From positions 75,001-139,000 of the forward strand of contig JAMPIV010016248.1 of assembly GCA_024509875.1 (NCBI GenBank): a DNA stretch of 64,000 bases, written 5' to 3'. Numbering within the stretch: the first letter of the stretch is position 1; each line of letters opens with the position of its first letter. Below the pieces are notes generated by a model. That model was not told where the DNA came from. It worked only from the letters and a program-made list of their open reading frames with translations, and did not search any database. The DNA comes from Oreohelix idahoensis (Eukaryota; Mollusca; Gastropoda; Stylommatophora; Oreohelicidae). Position numbers and translations under genes: made by a program. Shown here one piece after another: positions 32,795 through 45,533 of this stretch.

Positions 32795-33685
32795 GGTCCA
32801 ACAGTGGCCAAAACTCAAGAGTATCTATTATAGGCTTCAGGGAAGTCTATCTTTACACAAGATTACTCTTGGCAGAAATGTAGATAAAAGAGTAGTAAAG
32901 CTTCTGTCACATGAGAGTATTCACAAGATATTCAGATAAGCGAAAACAATGCTGGCTGTTGCTGAGCACGTTAATTCTGTAATCTGCCGACACCTTTTAT
33001 GAAGAATTTAAGCAATGGTTTATTCTAGCTCGTTAAGCCCACACCCCTGAGTTAATCAGGGGAATTATTGTCATAATATAGCTTTGTTTAGAATGTGTGT
33101 TTAGTAACTTTGACTGAGACAAACATGCAGTACATTTAAAATGATTGAATCGAAGTTAAATTTGTATAATTACAAATAACAAAATTTAATAATCACTTTA
33201 AGTATAACAGTTTAAAAGAAAGGAATAATAGTAAATTACAAAATAGAGTTTTCATCACTCGGGTGATGGTTTTTGATAAGAGGTTCAAGTGGCAGCACAT
33301 AGGTTACCTTAGCTGCCAATAATGATTCTAATCATCCTTATGGGTTGGTTCTTTTCACTCTGCTCGCGCTCGTCTCTGGTCAAAGTTCATGCGCCGCACG
33401 TTCCCAGAACGTTAAGGAGTAACGGCCAAGCTGGTTCTGCTTCTGTCTATCAAAGGCCTTCTTATGATGGCGTCTCGCACAACGTCAGTTCACTTCTACC
33501 ATCACTTGGTTCCAGAGATAGTACTTTCTGCCGGTACCATAAATAACTGGGATTAGAAATAGAAACGAAACGCTCTTCTGAGTATGGCATTTTCCGACAC
33601 ATAGTTAGCCTCCCCCCCCCCCTTCTATTCTACCATCCCATGTCAGAATTTACCCTTGATGAAAATTAAATTTAATCCCTCGAGA

Positions 33686-34044
33686 TTTTTTTTTTTTTTT
33701 TGCGTTCGCCCGCTAATACTCGAGGCGAAATCTCAGGTTATTATTTATATCTAACCTGACATTGATTTTACGTGAGTATCCCTTTATTTCTTGTACAGAG
33801 ACAGGTGTCCCTCGCCATTCAGGCAAATACTCGCCGATTTCGGAGGTACCCATTGCAGCTGGGTCGGCTCAGGAGCCGCCAGTCCCTGGTCGACGACACT
33901 CCTTCAAATGTCCTCGCCAGGTCTCGAGTTAATCCAGTCCAAATTCCGGTCAACGAAAAATCCTCAAATGCCGTCGCCCGGGTTTGATCCTGTATCACCC
34001 GGTCGCCAGAGCGGTGTTGTAACCACTACGCTAGCGCGGCTCCC
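33686..34044 (-). mobile_element. tRNA-derived SINE with poly(A) tail and 11-bp target duplication
   Basis: Flanked by atccctcgaga at 33675-33685 and 34045-34055; the site exists once, uninterrupted, in G1. The minus strand opens with a tRNA-like head (A-box-like TAGCGTAGTGG, B-box-like GGATCAAACCC), passes a central acccagctgcaatggg-type block, and ends gggcgaacgc plus 16 A. It is not a functional tRNA gene. Confidence 0.88.
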
Positions 34045-34672
34045 ATCCCTCGAGATAAAACTTACTTTACATTTAAACTGAATAGCTTCAGCTTTACATT
34101 ACATTTAAATGAAAAGGTTAAACGTACAGATATAATATGTTTTACATTTACATCTCCACAGTTTGAAAAGTGTTCACAATATAAATTCATTTATGTTTCA
34201 TTTACATTTACACTTGTGGAAAAGTTTGAAACTTCTATTAATTTTAACATGAATAAGTTTTTTCGTTTACATTTATACTGAGTGAAAAGTTTTGAAACTG
34301 TAAGTATTATTCTTAGAATGAACATCATTTCTTTCGCCTTTACCTCCCTGCTCCATAGGGAACCTGGAACTACTTAATGCTTTTTAGTTCTCTTTACGAA
34401 ACTATCAATGAAGCAATCACTAGCCCGTGCAGTGGTAATTCATGAATCATCATTCTATACGCTGAGGTTGCCAGCCTCAAATGACTTTGACATCCAATAG
34501 CGAGTTTCACATATTAAAATTCACATGGTAATATAAACATATATATATGTTAGTTCGCATGTTAGTAATAAAACATAGAATGAAAATTCACTACTTACGC
34601 CAATCTTGGCTACAGACTTGTTGCTCAGATGAATAAAAGAGACGAGTCGGTCTCTTACACGCGTCTGGGGGG

Positions 34673-36078
34673 TGTTACCGTACTATTTACGGTCACCACA
34701 AATGTGAAGGTGGGATTTACGTTATGTTTTTTGTAGGAACGTAGTAATACCTTTACTGTGTACTGTTGTAGTCAGTCCGACCTGGGCCAAGCAGCTTTGT
34801 TATGCATGAATAGTTCACCAGGCGTTGAGGTGCTAACAGGGTGTCATGTTGACCTCCGAACATCAGACATCTCTTGTATATGAGGTACTCGAAGTTTGTG
34901 TGGTTGACAAGTGATGTGGGTGTGTAGAGACACGAATGCGTTTAGGATCTTTGATAGGTAAACAAGGCACCCACTCACTCACATGCAGTAGTCAGTAATT
35001 GTATAAACTTCTGGAACTTTCAACCATTTACGTGACACAGTGACATCAACAGTTACAGTCAAATGGACGAGAATCAAGGACATCATATATATTAGAAATG
35101 ACTGGCAAAACATCTGGCATATAAAGCTTGATCCACTCATCTATAAGGACGTTATCGACAATGGTCTGTCCTTTAACAACTGTTCATTTGTGGTAATGAA
35201 TAGGAATATCGAACATCATCAGTTTTGTATAGCTCGTAGGTATGATGTTAATAACGCTGGCTTGACAACATATTCTTTTCCTACCGTAGCTCAAGCCCCT
35301 GACTGAACGCGTCAGGTAGTCCTTAACAAATATAGTTGCTTAATATAGAAGTCTGTGAACTTGTAAATAAGTCAAGACTTCATCTGGCTTCACCTGCCAG
35401 GCACATCTTCTTCTGCTCAACGTTATAGGCCGTAATGACAGGCCTTATAATGGTTGATAAACAACTGTGCTTTTTTTCATAGGCATGTATTATCTTCCAC
35501 ACTGAAACGTACCGCCATCCTGCGGGTTTCATATCAATATATGTTCATTGTGCTTCTGTCAAGTACTTCAACGAATAGACCTAATTGGCTACGTTAAGCA
35601 CACAAAATGGACTCTGGATCACAAGAACTGTGAGCGCTACTCACAGGTTCATACTAAATGTTCTGCAAGCTTTGCATAATAATTAAGTTATTTTACCTTG
35701 AACAGAATTCCGAGAAATACACTAATAACACCTGTCGTCATTCCAGACGAACAGAATAACTCTGGGGAGAATCACTAAGATCACAAGACTATCTTTTCCC
35801 CAGATAATGCAGAGAAGAAACAACGGACATCTTCGTCCGGCAGAAAACCAGCTCATCATCACAGACGGAAGTCTGCTCGGTTCGCGCTCAAACTAGTGCA
35901 TGCGTAGACAGAACAGATTTGAGAACAGTTAACTATCCCGTCTTAAGAAAGAATAAACACAGGGAAGGTAACCCCTAATCAACCTGTGTCAGGGAGTTAA
36001 CATACAGTTCTGTACCTTCGACCATCAAAAGTTTAAATAGATTTACATCTTCTGGAACCGACAAAAATGACGGCAACA
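34673..36078 (-). repeat. 3' LTR of element A
   Basis: Plus strand TGTTACCG...GGCAACA; its inverted termini TGTTRCCGT are near-palindromic. Contains the undisturbed target of element B at about 35481-35495 (cataggcatgtattatc). Confidence 0.93.
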
Positions 36079-36096
36079 GACTACCACCCCCTCCGG
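36079..36096 (-). other. Polypurine tract of element A
   Basis: Minus strand CCGGAGGGGGTGGTAGTC directly before TGTTGCCG. It resembles the tract of element B (GGGAGGTGTGGTAAGAC before TGTTACG), linking the families. Confidence 0.65.
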
Positions 36097-36901
36097 ATTT
36101 AAAAAAATTAAACATTTTTTTTTGAAATACATCAATGAGCGAGATGCAACAAGCTCATAACGCATGAATGATGCGCCGATGAAAGGATCAATAAATATAA
36201 CGACATAATGTCAGACCCAATCAACGCACAATAGCGCGTCTAGTGAAAACAAAAGTTCACCTCACAAAATAAGAGAAAATATTTTCTCGTAGTAAAATAT
36301 ATCCGGAAGGTACCATCAAATAAACATCTGGCGATGCTAACAAAAATCACATACATATCAAAAAAAATTGCAATGTTATAGTGATGCGAATGATAACGTA
36401 TGGAAAAGTCATATAAACATATAAATCTATAAAAGTATCATGTTATATAATGACTATCATCTAATGGATGGACATAATCAAAATTTGTAAAGTTATTCTA
36501 TATACATATGACAATTCAAGTATATACTCTAACAAATATAAGATGGTATTCACCAAGTATAAATCAATTCTGTCTGACGTAGATCATGTAAGCAGCATCG
36601 TCATGATTCTCAAAGCACTCCGTACCTGGTACTAGTTTGCGCTGAGAAGAATATAAATAACACAATTAGCAACATGCCCTAATGTTCTATAATTACTAAT
36701 ACATGTTACATGTGGCCGCATTAATTTTTTTCGACCTTTATATTATGTCAACTCAACCCTCTCCGTTACACTAAAGATGGTAATAGAGAAAGATAACAAT
36801 TAATTTATAACTCTAAGTTGACAACAAATGTGTTAATATATATATGTATAGTAAAGAGACATATGTCTAGCAGTGTATCAGGAAAAACTAGGACACAAGA
36901 C

Positions 36902-39160
36902 TTAAGTGGACTCATGTGGGCATCTAGACAATATGTCTGCCATCACATTATCCAGACCACGGATAGCTCGCACCGTGAAATGAAAAGGTTGAAGAGCAAT
37001 AGCATATCGAGTAGATCTCGAGCTCTTCAAATTCTTACACTGAATAGCTGTAAGAGCTTTTTGGTCTGTTTCCACAATGAAATGCGCACCAAGAAGGAAT
37101 CTTTGTAACTTAAGGATTGACCAAACCATAGCCAACAACTCACGGTCTAAAACCGAGTAATTCCTTTCTGCCGCATTCAGTTTCCTAGAAATATACATTA
37201 CAGGATGCAGAGTTCCTGAATACTCTTGCATTAGTGCCGCTCCGATCCCTGTGGATGAGGCGTCACTACGAAGAACAAAAGTCTTATCAGCAATAGGTAG
37301 TCTTAAGATAGGTGGGGATGAGAACAAATTCTTAATCTGATCCAATGAAGCTTGACATTCTTGAGACCAGCGCACCATGTTAGGAGGCCCTTTCTTGAAT
37401 AGGGTTGAGAGTGGTGCCATGATAGAGGATAGATTCTTAATGAATCTTCCGTAGAATTGTATTAATCCCAAAAGACTACGTACTTGTTTCTTTGTTTTAG
37501 GCACAGAGATATTTAATATCTTAGAAATGTTTTGGTCCTCTGTCTTCAATAGACCATGACCAACTCGATGACCCAGGAAAGAAATTTCGCTAGACCCAAC
37601 AAAGGTTTCAGAGGGTTTTGCAGTCAAATTATGCTCGCGTAGAGTTGACAGTAATTCATTTAGTCCCAAATAGTGATCTTCCCAAGTATTACTGAAAAGA
37701 CAGATGTCATCTAAGTATGCAATGACATCTGAACGATATGAGAGAATTCGACGCACCATGCGTACGAAAGTAGCCGGTGCGTTCATTAGCCCGAAAGGCA
37801 TAAAATTCCACTGAAACAAACCCCTAGGTGTTGAGAAAGCAGTGAAAGGTTTGGCGTGTTCAGTTACCGGAACTTGCCAATAGCCTTTTGATAAGTCAAG
37901 CTTAGTAAAGAATCGAGAGTTAGAAAGTCTAATAATTAGATCTTCTAATAAAGGCATAGGTTCAGCATCGAACTTCGTAACTTGGTTTAATTTGCGATAA
38001 TCTACGCAAAGGCGTATGTTATTGTCTTTCTTTCCAACAATAACCATGGACGAAGAGTATGCTGAGGTGGATGGTTCAATTATCTTCAATTGTATCATTT
38101 CATCCAATTCTTTCTCGACTTGTGCTTGAAAATGAATAGGAATAGGATATGGTCTTACTCTGATCGGAGTATGATCAGTAAGTATGATGTCATGCTCAAT
38201 GACATGTGTGTGTCCAGGAATGTCGGTAAGGACATCCTGAAATACTTGCAGCGTAGAAGATATTTGTCGATGTTCCTCAAAAGACTAATTAGAAGAAACA
38301 GTAACGTTTCTCCATGATTCCGTAGAAGTTAGAGGAATCATAGGAAGAGGTAGGTTAACATCCGAAAAAGTAGTTTCCTCATCCTGTATAACCGACAGGG
38401 ATGAGATATGACCTTGTTGGACTGGAGAATCGTCCGTCGCCTGAAAAATAGGCGGCAAATAGTCTGGTCGCTCATGATATTCCGTAAGCATATTTATATG
38501 GAAGGTTTTATGCCTTCCATCAATATCGACAACATAGTCGAAATCGGAAATCTTCGAGACTATTGCATATGGACCTTTCCATGTAATAAGCAGTCTGTTC
38601 TCTCTAGAAGGAAGTAAAACAAACGCTTTGTCTCCAGGATAAAGTTGACGTAGGCGTCTCTTCTTATTAGCAAATAGCCTTGCCTTTTCCTTAGCAAATT
38701 CGGATGATGAAGTTGCTAGCTTGCGTGCTTCAATAATTTTTTTCCTGAGAGCAATGACATACTCATATGAAGATTGTGTGTCATTGTCGATATTATCAGC
38801 AGTTATAAGATCATGCAGCAAAGACATAGGACCGCGCGGTCACGCGCCAAAGACAAGTTCAAAAGGAGAAAATCCTGCATGTTCGTTGGGGATCTCCCTA
38901 TAGGCAAAGAGAGCCGCGGGTAGGACCCTGTCCCAATCCTGAGGATGATCCTCAGTTATCTTCCCCAGTAAGTTCTTGAGTGTTCTATTGAGACGCTCAA
39001 CTAACCCATTAGACATTGGGTGATAAATACTACTCAGAGATCTTTTAATGTGCAGAGTAGACATTACCTGCGACATTGTCTCTGATATCAATTGTGTGCC
39101 ATGGTCTGACAATATTTCCCCAGTTAGCATAATTGCGATTGTTATTTTCCCTTTGGTCAA
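36902..39160 (-). pseudogene. Element A pol remnant: integrase (C-terminal part), RT, RNase H
   Basis: One frame interrupted by TGA (38838-38840) and TAG (38285-38287). It starts inside the integrase core at the second catalytic Asp (LSDHGTQ) and keeps the Glu (NGLVERLNR) and a GPY/F-type module (WKGPYAIVSKI). RT follows (LCVDYRKLNQV, YLDD) and then RNase H (LRSDASSTG, DRELLAM, VETDQKAL), ending near MADILSRCP. The first integrase Asp, zinc finger and protease are absent because of an internal deletion near 39130. Very similar to the pol of element B. Not functional. Confidence 0.92.
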
Positions 39161-40784
39161 AATATCTTTTCAATGGATTTTGTTTTCTCCAAGAAGAATT
39201 ACCACAAGGTTGACAACTTCTATTGGAGTCACCTTTTCCAAAGTTCCTATAAATATTAGAAACAAAATTCTGAGGATCTTTAAATTGTGTCCAATTACTT
39301 GAAAAAGGAAAATTACCACGTGATGAACGCCCTTGGCGCTGTTCATAATCATGATTATTTTTTCTAGCAAACTTGTTGTTATTTATGCCTGTGGCAATGG
39401 GCTTAACAGGTACATCATACTGACTGGACTGGGTATGATGGGCACTAATAGTTTTGTCGGATGTTATAAGTCTATCTGAACTCTGAGAAGTCGATGCACG
39501 GTTTTCCTGAGGAATCTTGCTATGGCATTTATCAAAGTCCTCACCGTGATCCAAACTTGATTTACTTTTGTTGGCCTGACGCCAACTCCCATTAGAGGCA
39601 GTATCGTTATCACGTGGGAAACCATATTTTCCACGAAAGGATTTGTTCACATATTGTTTAATGTTACTACCAGCATTGAGTGCATGTCGCTGGCTCTTTG
39701 CATTAACATATTGACCATCTGGTTTGTGTTCATATCTATCCACCTTATTAGTAGACAACATCCTGTTGTTCAAAACAATATCTAATAATCCATCTATCCT
39801 GTTACGAAGTTTTGCAATTTCTACTTCTGCAACAGCTTTCTCCCTAGCAACAGCTTTATGAATTTTCTCGTTGACTTTAACATGAAGTCTGTAGCAGTCT
39901 AACTTTAAGACATCTAACTGTGAAGTTAGAGTCTTCTCTTTAACCATTCTATCTCTAAGATCTAATCTCATTTTTTCCTTTTGAGATGTAGTTTCTAAAA
40001 CTTTAGCTTTCTCCTGAACAAGTTCAAGTCTGAGTGCTTCCATAGCACTATGATGAGTAGTCATACGTTCATCAACTTTCTCATCCTTTTCTTTATTAGC
40101 TCTCAGCTGTGTTAACTCCAGTTATAGTGTCTGAATCTCACTATCCGTGCAATTCTTAAACTCATTAATCTCTTCCAGAGATACCATATTCTTCTTTATA
40201 GCAGTATTTTGTAAAGAATCCACATCATTCCTTAACTCCAGAATTATTTCTTCATAACACTTCTGGTCTTGTCTGGCCTGAGCTTTTAATTTGCAACACA
40301 TATCTTGCGCGCCAGAAAGATCCAAGTTTGCTTTATGTAAGTCATCCTTAAGTCTTGTAACCTCAACTTTTAATCCTTCATAGTTTGTTTCGACTTGTTT
40401 TAAGTCACTAACAAGAGCTTGTTCTTTAGATAGATATTCGTTTTTAATTGAGCTCATCTCATCTTCTTGCTTCTTCTCCTGATTATCAGGAATGCCGCTG
40501 AAAATTATCTTGTGTATATTCTTCAAAATGTGGTCGTGTTTAACATCAGAATATTTGTGCATAAATACACGTAGGTAATTCAGTATATCCGCTAACTCCT
40601 TAGCCATCATCAACTGAGGATTGGAATGAAAATTATCCTGAGCAAAACACCTTAGATAAAATGAAGCCTTCGCCAAAAATCTCTCCATCACATGTGCTTC
40701 AAGCTCTGGACCTTTTAATTCCTGAAAATCTCTACCTTCTTCAAACAAATAAGTCAATACAGGACTCATATCATCATCATCCAT
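39122..40784 (-). pseudogene. Element A ORF1: coiled-coil gag-like protein, one in-frame stop, fused out of frame to integrase
   Basis: A frame of about 550 codons from ATG 40784 with a single TAA at 40122-40124. The first ~85 residues, opening MDDDDMSPVL, are of unknown type. A long coiled coil covers about residues 105-330. The C-terminal ~170 residues are Asn/Arg/Gly/Ser-rich and basic, as expected for a nucleic-acid-binding gag tail. There is no SCAN-like capsid such as in B, D and E, so this ORF1 is of a different type. At about 39130 it joins integrase sequence in another frame; a few bases (ggggaaatattg) look like the deletion junction. Confidence 0.7.
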
Positions 40785-41956
40785 AGTGATTTGTCCAATA
40801 ATATGCTATCAGTACCTGAAATAATTAAATAAATTACCTTATCCCAACCTCAATGGGAGACAAGTCTGTAATCCTAGACTTGTATACTCACTTCACTTTA
40901 TTCTATCCCAATCTCCGTGGGAGACAAGTCTTTTAATCAAAAACGTGTATAATCACCTTGTTTCTTTATAATAATATGATCATAAATAACCACTATCTGA
41001 AAAGTGCATCATATCAACAATAATAGTCCATGACCAAGTATATATATAGACTGTGTATGATGAACAAGTAGACGATAACAATACAAAGACAAGAATGTAT
41101 AACAACCGAAAACGTTCGCAGAAGTCAAATGATAAGTAAAGCTTAACTAACTCTAATGTTGTAAAAAATTACAATGATAACTGCGAAAAATCAAAACAAA
41201 TCACAACACTGTTATAAACAAAAAGGGTGTATACAAATAAATGAAAAGAAGGAGAGGCGAACAGATACAAACAAAACAAATCGAAAATCAAAGAATGGAA
41301 AAAAATAGCGAAAACAATATTAACACATCTCGTCACAACTAAGAAAAAAAAATGAAAAGTAGCAACACGCGTCGCTCGCAAATTCCGCTGTGGGAAATAT
41401 GCGTAGTCCCTACAGACAACGCTCTCGATAGAACCTCTGTCTCGTGGTATCTTCTAACGGAGTCACCTGCCCAACCAGCCCGCGAAACACACACTAACAC
41501 AACAAGTAAACAAAGAACATGTAAACAAAGAACATGTAAACAAAGAATGCATCAATAAAGTGCGTTGCAAGAAGGCTCAGTTATTCACAATATAACGGTA
41601 CAAAGTTTCCGAAAAAACAAACCGCCACTTATCTTAGATATAATCCTGGCCTTAGTCAACAATGTTGTCTGACAATCTACAGCAATGCGAGGAAGCTCCA
41701 TCGTTGAAAATTACAGTGATGAGACTTGTCAACAACAGCTGAACTTGTATGTAAACACGAGTCGTGATCGTTCACAATGAAGGTCATCGACGAGTTTCAA
41801 ACTGTTGAAGGTGTGTTGCTGTTATGTGCTGAACAGTATAAATGATTTTGTCCAGTTTCCAATGTGTAGTTCATCATCAATGTGTGTTGTCATAAAATAA
41901 TGTCCTCAATCAGTCCAATGGACAGCTTTAGATCCACTGATCTGGCTTACCACAAA
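40785..41956 (-). other. Leader of element A with stem-loop repeats and PBS
   Basis: Non-coding. Minus-strand PBS-like TGGTAAGCCAGATCAGTGG lies four bases from the LTR end. A perfect 8-bp stem (40860-40867 with 40876-40883) is followed on the minus strand by ctccca, and a second, partial unit lies near 40924. An acceptor-like TTATTTAATTATTTCAG ends at 40816, 32 bases before the ATG. Confidence 0.6.
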
Positions 41957-42775
41957 TGTTACCGTACTATTTACGGTCACCACAAATGTGAAGGTGGGAT
42001 TTACGTTATGTTTTTTGTAGGAACGTAGTAATACCTTTACTGTGTACTGTTGTAGTCAGTCCGACCTGGGCCAAGCAGCTTTGTTATGCATGAATAGCTC
42101 ACCAGGCGTTGAGGTGCTCACAGGGTGTCATGTTGACCTCCGAACATCAGACATCTCTTGTATATGAGGTACTCGAAGTTTGTGTGGTTGACAAGTGATG
42201 TGGGTGTGTAGAGACACGAATGCGTTTAGGATCTTTGATAGGTAAACAAGGCACCCACTCACTCACATGCAGTAGTCAGTAATTGTATAAACTGCTGGAA
42301 CTTTCAACCATTTATTTACGTGACACAGTGACATCAACAGTTACAGTCAAATGGACGAGAATCAAGGACATCATATATATTGGAAATGACTGGCAAAACA
42401 TCTGGCATATAAAGCTTGAACCACTTATCTATAAGGACGTTATCGACAATGGTCTGTCCTTTAACAACTGTTCATATGTGGTAATGAATAGGAATATCGA
42501 ACATCATCAGTTTTGTATAGCTCGTAGGTATGATGTTAATAACGCTGGCTTGACAACATATTCTTTTCCCACCGTAGCTCAGGCCCCTGACTGAACGCGT
42601 CAGGTAGTCCTTAACAAATATAGTTGCTTAATATAGAAGTCTGTGAACTTGTAAATAAGTCAAGACTTCATCTGGCTTCACCTGCCAGGCACATATTCTT
42701 CTGCTCAAAGTTATAGGCCGTAATGACAGGCCTTATAATGGTTGATAAACAACTGTGCTTTTTTTCATAGGCATG
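41957..42775 (-). repeat. 5' LTR of element A, first segment (interrupted by element B)
   Basis: Continues at 52154-52744. The break is at gcatg, duplicated at 42771-42775 and 52149-52153. Small ORFs here duplicate those in the other LTR and are not genes. Confidence 0.93.
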
Positions 42776-44252
42776 TGTTACGTGCAGTCTTTGATATTTT
42801 ACAATATTATACATAGGTAATTTTTTAGTGCTTAAGGGAAAGTCATTATTGAGTTACTTCCCTTGAAAGTTGTGTCGGCTCTTTCGATCAAACTCCGCGG
42901 ATAAATCCATTTTACTGCGATTTATTCGTTGTTTGGGTAATAATAGATTGTTCTTGCTTCAGAATATCTATGGCCTGAATTTATGTGTATTGTTTGTCTG
43001 AGTAGGACGAGTCTGTCTTATATCTGTATATCTTTACATATCTAAGTCGAACTATATGTTCTGTTGTCTCTAGAGAGGTCGAAGGCTATTCGGCGGATGT
43101 GTCGCTAGAGTGTGGTGTGATTTGGCTTCGTCCTGATAGGGACTGTGTGTTTTCCATGTCGGCCTGTCGCCGGGGAAAAAGTGATCTCAGTATTTGTGGG
43201 GAAGGTGATAGTCGTCTAAACCTATCGTGTATGCTTTACCCCAGTGTTTAGTCGTATTGCCAAGGAATGGCAGTTTCATATTTCCTATACCAAGGTAATC
43301 AAAGATACTCTTATGAACTCTCGATCGAAGCCACCATTTTCGATAGTTACGATTTGAATGTCTAAGAGAATATATTTGACTCGATGAAAACGACTTCGAT
43401 TCCTAGCAGCACTATATCCTGTAGATTGCAGTCAATTGTTCATGATCAAATCTACAGAGCAATGAAATGTTTTATGAATGACTAACTTTAGGACAGATTC
43501 ATTATCTGTATCCAAACGTGAGTGACAGCTCACGAGTGAAGCCATCTTGGAACCAAAACATGTAGTGACTTTCAAGAAGAGAAAAGGGATGCCCGTATTA
43601 TCGCTTGTTTAGTCCAGAGATCACTGCTACACATGAGAACCCGTTATTAGCGGTTCAATATTATTATATGGAAAAATATGTGCTGAACATTATGTTGAAG
43701 AATCGTCGCTAGACGAGATTAGGTTTAGAAGCCATCTGAAATATTGTTTATAAGCTGACGTGCTCAGTCAGTGAAGTCAGATGATATATGTATGGGCGAT
43801 ACTGAGTGCTTGGCTACTTTCAGTCAATTATACACTTATTCTACATGAGTGCCCATGTAACATTGCAAGACCATTTATCCACTGTACTATGATGTATTAT
43901 GGCAACCTGTGATTTGTCACTATCTGTGCTGTCGAGTGTGTACGTCCAATTAAACTTTAGAAAAGGTACACAGTCGTTGGTGTCGATGACTTCCAGCCAT
44001 ACATGAGTGTGAGAAAAGAACATTTGTCAACACCACGAACCTTTATCATCATTCGCACATTATACACTCAATCCATGTCTACACACCACTGCGTAGGTCA
44101 AGTTGACATTCCATACACTACAGTGGAGCAAACAACACCATAGAGATCTTATCAACTGATGATGATGATGATGTCTGCTTCCATCCACTTATATCTATCT
44201 TTTGGTGGATATCATTAACGGGAATAAAAATCCAACGTTATCAACCTTATCA
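42776..44252 (+). repeat. 5' LTR of element B
   Basis: TGTTACGTGCAGTC... to ...CCTTATCA. The start resembles the LTR of element D (TGTTGCGTGC). Contains a TGATGATGATGATG run near 44160. ORFs inside are not supported. Confidence 0.95.
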
Positions 44253-44254
44253 AC

Positions 44255-44278
44255 TGGTGGACCAGCTTTCTGGGTTTG
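44255..44278 (+). promoter_or_regulatory. Primer-binding site region of element B
   Basis: TGGTGGACCAGCTTTCTGGG follows the LTR after a 2-base spacer. The corresponding sites of A and D share the core CCAG-T-(n)-TGGRT. If priming starts at the second TGG (44258), its complement fits a 23-nt tRNA 3' end with a TTC-type T-loop start. The tRNA is unidentified. Confidence 0.6.
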
Positions 44279-45366
44279 ACCTCGCAGAAGTTCAGAAGTC
44301 AACAGATTACCGATACCAGACCGTTTCCTGTGGCTGATACGACACACTTGCAGTATTGGTTTGCTCTTTGTCAACACTTCGTCACGTGACCTGTCAAGTG
44401 AATGCAGTATGTAGGTCAGCGTTGTTGACATTTTTTACATTAGACATTATAGAGTTTCACAGAACAGTTGGATCAATTCTTGTCAATGTTAACAGGAAGA
44501 CAGTATTTGTGAACTAAGAAGTCCTATTTTCATCGATGGATCTTCTTGTTTTCCATATATGAACTTTAATATTTAAGGCCAGAATGTTTAATTGAATAAA
44601 GTGGCAGTTTGTTTGTTTTCATAAAAATAACTTTGCCATTACTGTAAAACTGAGCCTATTTTGCAACACATACTATCATACACATAATTTATATATATTT
44701 ATGTTTACATGTTATTTGTTTGTATAGTATGTTAGTTTCTATGTCAGCGGGTTGTGTTTAAGGTTGGGCGGCGTCCTCACAACAGAATATCCCACGTCAT
44801 AGAGGGTCCGTTGTGGGCGTTTTCTATAGGTGCAATTTTCTTGATTGAAAATTTGCTGCGACAACTGTTGCTTTTGTGTTAGCTGTGAAGTCTGTAATTA
44901 TTGTTATTTTTGTAATATTTCTTTGTTCTTTAGTTTTGTTTTGATTTGTTTGTAATTTGTTGGTCTAACCTTTTCTATCTTTCAGTTCTATTCACAATTT
45001 ATATTCATATATTGTGACGTCATTTGTGTTGTTATTCTTTGCAGATTCAGTGATTATTTTCATTGATTTCCCTATTTGATTTATTTTGATTTCTGCAAAC
45101 GTTCTTGTATTGTCAGTCCTATTTGTACTTTATGTATTCTGTTGGTTGACATATGTTTTATATAGGTATATTTCATAAGACACAATTGCCTGTGCACTGC
45201 ACTTGGATTATGGTATAAACCAGTACCTGATTATTATTACTATTATACAAGACCTTATTAAAGGCTTGTGACCCACAGATATTGGGATAGTATACTGATT
45301 AATCAAGTCATTGAGAACTTGTGGTATTATTATTGATTCAGGTGATTAGTATTATTGTTAGACATC
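44279..45366 (+). other. Leader of element B
   Basis: About 1.1 kb, T-rich, no ORF. Contains a stem-loop ACAAGaCCTT/AAGGcTTGT (45247-45269) and an acceptor-like AG at 45340-45341 shortly before the gag ATG at 45367. Confidence 0.6.
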
Positions 45367-45516
45367 ATGTCTACATTAGAATACTTCATTACACAAGGGA
45401 AAGCCCTTGATAAGACTGGTCAACAATTAGAACAATGGGCAGTTGCTCAATATGACAAAGCATTAGCTGCAGAAGAGAAAAGATTAGCTGCAGAGAGAAA
45501 GAGAAGCCGCTGCTGA
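45367..45516 (+). pseudogene. Gag N-terminal leader peptide of element B, frameshifted from the main ORF
   Basis: ATG 45367 opens a 49-codon frame that stops at TGA 45514-45516. Its first ~38 residues (starting MSTLEYFI, with an EQWAVAQYDKALAAEE stretch) are nearly identical to those encoded at 62225 in element D, which shows purifying selection on the protein. Two small insertions (one near 45494-45505, one in the nine-A run at about 45547-45556) separate it from the long frame. Confidence 0.8.
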
Positions 45517-45533
45517 ACAAAAAAGATTAGACA

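Larger units (their letters stand above)
32452..34672 (+). repeat. G3: left part of a G repeat, interrupted by SINEs and element A
   Basis: Starts TGTGACGGTATTGCC and follows G1 throughout. After removal of the two SINEs (32491-32794, 33686-34044) it continues at 52745-53568 and ends CGTCACA. Flanks catgt/aatgt (32447-32451, 53569-53573) fit a 5-bp duplication with one change. Confidence 0.8.

Noticed and set aside
33970..34044. tRNA gene on the minus strand
   Set aside because: A- and B-box-like sequence is present, but it is the head of a SINE with poly(A) tail and target duplication.
35040..35306. 88-residue ORF duplicated at 42283-42594
   Set aside because: Part of the element A LTR, antisense to the element; the duplication is explained by the LTR pair.
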